Below, piece after piece: positions 41,201 through 48,386 of a DNA stretch of 64,000 bases. Made by a program: the position numbers and the translations under genes. The stretch is from contig CM055098.1 of NCBI GenBank assembly GCA_029204225.1, positions 21,551,097-21,615,096 on the forward strand, written 5' to 3'. Under the pieces are notes generated by a model. The model was not told the DNA's origin, did no database searches, and worked only from the letters and a program-made list of their open reading frames with translations. This DNA is from Diphasiastrum complanatum (Eukaryota; Streptophyta; Lycopodiopsida; Lycopodiales; Lycopodiaceae). Positions within the stretch are counted from its first letter, which is position 1. Each line of letters begins with the position of its first letter.

Positions 41201-42804
41201 GCCTGAAATGGGTCCCCACCAAATTCAGCAAACGCCGAAGTCTGTGGAGCGAAGTAACATACAGCCATATAAATTTCCTGCAGTAATCCCAATAATGAAC
41301 CAATAGTATGTAGCCAAATATATCGAGCATACTGATCTTGCTTAACCATCTTAACTGCCGTGGCTCTGTATAAACAAGCTACTCCGCCAGATCCACGACA
41401 AGTTTTACCCCTCACAAATGGGCGAAAAACAGAATGCCAAGAGTAATTCTGTATATGTGGAAGAGGATGATATAAGGACTCATGGGTTTCAGCCAACAAC
41501 AAAATGTCACATTTGCTTATAGAATCAGCAAAATCTCCTGCCGATGATGATGATAAAAAACCATTGCAATTCCAGAAGCCAAGTCTCAAAATGGTGGGGG
41601 ATTTCGGGCAGCTCCTAAACCCGGGAGCCCCAAGTTCCTAGCGTGAGAGGAGGTCGAAATATCTTGGTTTGCCGTCGATAAAAACGACCCTTTGCCCTTT
41701 TTCTTTTGGTTTGTAAATAATCTTTTTCCTTGCTAACCATTGGGTATTTGTCAAATCATCATCCATATAAATGAAAGTGCCCTTGAGTTTTGTTCTAAGC
41801 CGAAGGGCTGCATTGCGGTGTTGAAGAGAGCGAAATTTGACAAAAAGAACGTTGTCATCAAATTTACTACGCCATGCTGTATCAAAACCATCAACAACAT
41901 GAGAGAACTTGGAAACGAGTAAATCTGTAGCTTCGTCTATTGGTTTACCGCCGTTGGCAATGCCTCTTACTGTAATATTGAGAGATATACATTTTCTTGC
42001 TCAAGCTGCTCCACCCTCTCTTAGACACTTACGAGATCCATAACCAACTTGCCATTCGCCATTTCAAAAAAGTGTAGTTGTTTCTTAAGGCTGATAATTT
42101 CGTTTCGGATGAAACCAATATCATAGGCATAAAGACTCTCAATAGGCTTGGAAGGAGTGTAATCGACCGTGGCTTGCTTTGCCGTTTCTGTGACATCAAG
42201 TATAGTGTCGGTGAAAATGGAGCCTTCGAGTGCTTCCTTCATTGCTGTAGGTGAAATAACATCCCCGGCCATTGTAGAAGGTGGGGGAGGAGAAGAGATG
42301 GATAGAGGGGGGGGTGTTGGGGTACTCCCCTTTTTCTTAGGTGCCATGTGTGAAGGCAGGATGTAGAAAGGACAGGAAATGTCAAGAGAACATCAAGGAC
42401 AACAAAGCAACACCTGGTTAGAAGGTGAGCATGTCTGCAGTCAGTACCTCAGGGCAAGGCAGCACCTGGTCAGAGGGGGCCAGCAGCGCTCCTGCAATCA
42501 GGAGATCAACGGGCTAGTAGATGCTAGCATCTGGTGCAGGGGTCAACCGGGGTCCGGGCAGCATCAGTCAGCGTGCACTTGAGCAGCGCTACCTGCTCAG
42601 ACCATCGCAACTTCTGCGCCCAGCTCAGATCAGAGCCCAGGTCCCGCTCCTAGGTCCCGTTTTGAGCAGCGCTCCTTAGATCAGCGCTCCAGATCCTGCT
42701 CAGACCATCGCAACTTCTACGCCCAGCTCAGATCAGAGCCCAGGTCCCGCTCCTAGGTCCCGTTCTGAGCAGCGCTCCTCAGATCAGCGCTCCAGACCAT
42801 CGCT

Positions 42805-42850
<46 letters not shown>

Positions 42851-45800
42851 TTATCAATGTCCTTGAAATACCCTACTGTACATAGGACTAAGAAAAGGTA
42901 CATGTCAAGTATGCACAATAGGAGCTTTTAAAGCTCAACTAGCTGAAAGAAACAATAGTTGCAAAATCGAAAACTGAGTATAATGAGATGGCTGGCTTAG
43001 TCGAAGTTTATCATCTTGATATAGTAGATGTCCATCAGCCTGAAAAAAAGTGGTGTATAGTGTGTTGTAAAACTGTTGTTGAATGTGCTGCGGACCTCTA
43101 TCTCCGAGTGGACCATCAGTGTCATCTCTGTTGCCATGGAGCTCTGGGATGTGGCCTAGGCACTGGCTGTCTCTCTTGGCGTTGACGCTGTCTCTACCGT
43201 CTGTGTATGGAAGCATATGGAATCTTAGCTTCTCCATCGAAGTCACTACTCAAGGTTACCTCCTGTCTCTGTCTCCGACGGGATATGCACTCTCGGGTAG
43301 TCCTAATGCGAAGTGAGTCTGCAATGTCATGAAATACTGGCTGACAGGAGGATGTTCTGGCATTAAAATCACCAGTCAATATAATATGACCACACTTTGA
43401 ATAACGAAGGATATCGGAAGAAAGATCCGCATATGGAGAATTCATACAATCAACAAAAGTAGATGTCTCAGGAGGAAAGTAACAAATGGCTATAAAAGTA
43501 TCCTTGTCCAATCCAAGGCTCTGACCAATGAGGTGAGGCGAATCCAAAGATAGCACGCATGCTCATCTTGGCTGACTGACTGAAGGACCGACAGTAAAGA
43601 TTCCCGATATAGACATGCAACCCCACCTGAACCTCTGCTACTCATGACCCGTGTCTCTGCCCTAAATGCTGAGTACCATCTAAATCCAGAAAATTCTGGT
43701 CGTCCCCTCAAGGAGCTCTCATGTGTCTCAGTGAAAAATAGAATGTCTCCATGTGTAATGAAATCCGAAAATCACCAGCTGTCGAAGATGAGTGTATCCC
43801 ATTACAATTCCAAACACCTATACGCAATGGAGAAGGTAATGGATGGGGGCTCGGGGTGCTCCCATGCCCGGGCCCCCCAACTACCTAGTATGACTTGGCA
43901 TCAATGTATTTAACCTGTCCATCTCTATAAATAGCAATTCTGTCCTGCTCACGAGCTTCATGAAAAGCTCTTCGACATTCTTCCACCTAAATAAAGGTAA
44001 GGTCATCATCCAAGTAAATTTTGGTACCCTTGAGTTTGGATTTAAGATGGAGTATTGATCTGCATTCTTCCAACGATGTGAAAGGAATGACAAGCGTGGC
44101 ATTATCTTTCTTTGGACGCCAAACTTTATCGATTCCATTGCTATGATGGGACAGCGTAGTGTGCTTCTTGTAATGCATTTTGGGTGTCGGGAATGCCACG
44201 GACTCTAACATTATGCATTTTTTGTTCTCTTAATTTTTCTTCCGATAAAGTGGCAGCAATGAAACTCGAATGTGGTTACCTTTGTTGCCGTTTTTGAGGA
44301 GTGATGCCCACGTTTTGGTAGATTCCTTGTGTTGGGTTAGCTCTTGGGAGGGATCCTTGTATGAGGATCGGTGATATCTGAGGAAGGATAAGCCGTAGGA
44401 ATAGGAACCAGGGATAGGGAGGGATCAGGGTTAGGAGTAGGCACGGGCCCCTGCTGTCCAGCAGCAGCAGATCCAACCTGCTGCTGGGGGCAGCAGGGAA
44501 CACCTGTTGCGCAGTAGCAGGTACATCCTGTTGCTGCACAGCAGGGGGAGGGGTGGTGGGAAAGGAGGGAGGGGTGGCGGGAGAGGGAGGAAGGGTGGAG
44601 GAGGAGGAGGTAGTAGGGGAAAGGTGGGGGGAGCGTGGGCTCCCCCGTATCTTCTTTTTTGCCATAGAGGAAGGAGAGGGAGATGGAGGGGAGGAGGGGG
44701 AGGGGGAGGGGGAGGGGGAGGGGGCGAGAGAGGCAATGGGGGCTAGGGAGAGCTAGCGCTGGAGCAGCCATTGCTGCAGGAGGGAGGAGCAGCCATCGCT
44801 GGAGGAGGGAGAGAAAGAAAGAAAGAAAGAAAGAAAGCTTTATTAACGTCTTTTCCACTCCAAAAGGTGTATAAGACGAAAAGGAGTGCAACAGAGTAAA
44901 TGGAACTCGGACGGGACAATGCCGTCAACAGACAACTAAACTAAAACGTAAATCGCTCTGCAAAAAAAAAGCTCATCTCTCACGCAGGAGAGGAAGTAAA
45001 TGACCGTAGCTCAAAGCATCTCTCACTTAGGAGAGGGAGAAGAATCTGAAATTTTAAGTTTTGCAATTTTAAGCAAGAACGGACGTCCGTTTCGAAAGAG
45101 AGCCCGGAAACCGTTGGCCTTAGCATCTGCGATAGTTTTCTTTCTCTTAGTCCATTGAATGGGCGTCAAGTCTTCATCCATAAAAATAGTAGATCCCTTC
45201 AGGCAATTGTAGAACCTTTTGGTGAAGCAATGCATCCTTGAAACGTAGAAACACTGTGGTGGATTGGAGCTTACCCACCCAAGCAGTAGATATGACATCC
45301 TCTTTGAGACCAAAGGTGGAATGAATGAAAGCATTTGCCTCAGCCACGAGATCCTTACCCACAAAAGAAGCTCCCCTAACCCTGGCATTGAGGGCCTTGA
45401 AATCTCTTTTTTGATGTTCTTGAATAGATTCAGAAATAACCTGCTTAGATCCCTTGAGCACGTCGGCCCAAGAACTCTTCGATTGCTGAAATTGCTGCTC
45501 CAATGAGTGAACCCGCTCTTGAAGCTACTTTGCCACGTCTTGAATCTGCATTGTCGCTTCCTTCTTCTTCCTCTTCATCTAATTCCAATTCATTCTTGAG
45601 GTAAGTAACATCAACCTCAAGAATGCCAACTTTGCCTTGGAGGACCAAAACCGTATTCTCCAGAGTGGAGATTTGGAATGCTTGTTGCTCGATTAACGCA
45701 AGCAAGGATACATTGGTCCCTTGAAGAGACTCAATAATATGGGGGAAACTAGACAAAAATTCAGCTGAAAGAGATGGAGACAAACTAGACAAAAATTCAG

Positions 45801-46479
45801 CTGAAAGAGATGGAGACAAAGAGGATGAAGATGAAGGGGTGAAAGAGGGAGAGGAAGAAGAAAGAGTAGAGGGGGTAGTGGCAGTAGGAGAAGAGGTAGA
45901 GGTTGCGGGAGTGGAGGGTATGGGTGAGGGAGAGGAAGCAGGAGAGGGAGGGGGCAAGGTAAAGGGATTTGGAGCCGTAGTAGGGATGGCTGAGAAAACA
46001 AAAGGAGAAGGGGGAGGGGTTTCTTTTTCCCCTTCCGATTGGAGGGACAGGAGAGAGGGACATCGATGGACAAGGGACAGGAGGCGGTGGTCAGCCACGA
46101 TGGATAGGGACCGGTTCAGTGTGGAAAAAGGGACAGGGGCAGGTGGTCAGGCAGGGCAGCAAGGGACAGGTAGCGAGGATCAGCGAGGAGGGACAAGCAC
46201 GAGGGACAGGACCAACAATGGAGGGACAGGCTCAGCGAGGGACATTGAGGGACAATGGTGAGGCAGCGAGGGACAGGGAGCGATGGACAGGCAGCAAGGA
46301 GCGATGGTCAGCAGGCAGCGAGGAGCGATGGTCAGCAAGGGAGCGAGGGTCAGGCAGCGAGGGACAGGGAGCAATGGACAGGTAGCAGGGCGATGGTCAG
46401 AGAGGGAGATGCAGCGAGGGATAGGAGGGCGCCACCATAGCTGCGATAGAGTGGGAGGGCGCCCTCCATAGCCGCGCAC

Positions 46480-46532
<53 letters not shown>

Positions 46533-48333
46533 AGAATTAGAATTAGAATTATTATTAACGTCTTTTGGTGCCCAGGGGCACATAAGACAAAAGAGAGTAC
46601 AAAATGTGAGAAGCATTGTCCGCATAAGGACTTATTTACCAATGAAAAGACAGTAAAACTAAAACTAAAATATCGATCTCTCTGTCTCTAAGAGAAAAAG
46701 TATCCAAGCTTGACCACCAGCTGGTGAGGGTACAAAGCAAGAGCTTAACCACCTGCTCCGCGGAGGAAACTAGCTACGAGCAAGCTGAAAGTAATGAGTG
46801 ATGGTAGTAGTGGGTCGTGATGTAGGCTGGTGGGAGGCGTATGAAGATCTAGTAGCACTGGATCGAGCCGAAACTCTCTGTGTCTTCGATCTTCGGACGG
46901 GGACGTCAAAATCCGCAACCGAAATATCCACTCTGTCTCGCTTCTGGAAGAACTGAGTAATGTGAGCCTGACTGGAATCCATATCTGAGAGCGTAGGTAG
47001 AAGTGAAGCTCGTAAAATATACATCTCTCTCAAAAGAAGACCCACACATCTAGCATCTGGATACTCGAGGAAGGAGCTCAACGTGAGGGGAATATCTCGG
47101 TATAAACAATGGTATCGTCCTCTAATCTCATAGTATACTGGGCAGCGAAAGATGAAATGAAACTCATCTTCCACCTCCTGAAGAGAACAAAGCTGACATA
47201 TCCGCTGCAATCTGGGAGTGTCTGTGTATCTACCTGTCTCGATAGCAAGCTGATGAGAAGAGACTCGAAGCTGTCCTATACGATATCTCAGACCAAAAGA
47301 TAGCGTCTGTGTAAGATAAACTGGAAGAATAGGCAAGCCCGAAACGTCCAGCCGTAAAAGATGTGTGCCATAATAATGTAGCTTGACCCTATCTGGATCA
47401 GGATGTGACCATATAGTGCGTATGTAGCTCCGGTAAATCTGCTGTCTGATATAAGCATGGGTTCCATTCGGAAGATCAAGTGCGGATAAACCCCAAGTCT
47501 GAAGAAGGGCTGAGACAGTGCGATACCAAGAGTGCTTGGCTCCCTGATCTGCAAGGGTACAAGATGAAGTGAGAGCAGCAACAATGTATCTGGAGGTATC
47601 TAGATCTGATACCCTGTGAAGAAAGGTGATGATCTGAAACATAGCACCAACAACTAATGGAGGAGAAGCAAACTCGGCTAGTATGATATCATGTGGTACT
47701 GAGGGCTTAGCCCGAATTATCCTACTGAGCATGAGAATCTGGATACGAGTAAGATCTCTCCATGTATCGCGTGATAAATCAGGGCACCAAGTCTCAGCCG
47801 AATATAGCACAACTGGGGAGACAGTAGCAGAAAATAGTAGGCATCTGGTAGCAGGATCCTGCACATAATAAGTAGAGCAAAATCTCTCCATATGCACAAG
47901 AGCGGTATGCCCCTTGCGGAGCCTGGCGGTGGCTGCTGGTCGAAAAGTGAGTAGCGGACCAGAGAAAAGAACTCCCAAATAGGTGTAGGAGGTCACGATC
48001 TCAATCGGTAGCCCGTCATAATAGAAAATCACATCTCTCATATGCTGTCTGTTGGTGTTAAACACCATAATCTTAGTCTTCTTAAGGTTAACCGTCAATC
48101 CCCAACGCTGGCAAAAGTGATGTAAAGCAGAAAGGTGACTCTGTAAACCAGCTGCAGAGGATGAGAGGAGAACCACATCATCAGCGTACAAGAGAATGGG
48201 GATAATAATGTCTGCTAGGGGACAGCCCTCTCCACCTTCCTCGCGAATAATCCGCTCGAGGTCATCTATATATAGTGCAAAAAGAGTGGGTGATAAGGGG
48301 CAACCCTGCTTCACCCCAATGGTAGAATGTATC

Positions 48334-48386
<53 letters not shown>

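Larger units (their letters stand above)
38251..42806 (-). mobile_element. LINE copy M4 (family B), nearly full length
   Basis: Minus strand: a 5' UTR with two 103-bp monomers, ORF1, in-frame UAG, ORF2, 3' UTR with nested hairpin, and an (AATTCT)n(CT)n tail. Flanked on both sides by (CT)n. An in-frame deletion of about 137 codons and one stop damage ORF2. Confidence 0.85.
42848..44810 (-). mobile_element. LINE copy M3, internally deleted
   Basis: Has a short 5' UTR, ORF1, in-frame UAG, the N-terminal half of the endonuclease, then a direct jump (about 43200) to the C-terminal tail of ORF2 and 3' UTR. The rest of the endonuclease and the whole RT are deleted. Ends in nested hairpin and (CT)n. 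Confidence 0.78.
44811..46481 (-). mobile_element. LINE copy M2: ORF1-only element with 5' UTR and 3' tail
   Basis: Starts after the (CT)n that ends M1 with CGCGTGCGCGG, has a repetitive 5' UTR (gagcgatggtcagc repeats, 46100-46470), ORF1, and then the family-A 3' UTR, nested hairpin and (CTTT)5. No ORF2 sequence between. About 1.67 kb in total. Looks like a non-autonomous derivative that keeps both ends. Confidence 0.75.
46530..48335 (-). mobile_element. LINE copy M1 (family B), 5'-truncated
   Basis: Starts abruptly in the RT palm ([11 protein letters not shown]) against the (CT)n tract at 48336-48399 and runs to an intact 3' end with hairpin and (AATTCT)n tail. Upstream of the microsatellite is repeat R. 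Confidence 0.85.

Noticed and set aside
44431-44891. Several overlapping Pro- and Gly-rich open frames
   Set aside because: Shadow frames of the GC-rich LINE M3 5' UTR and ORF1 N terminus.
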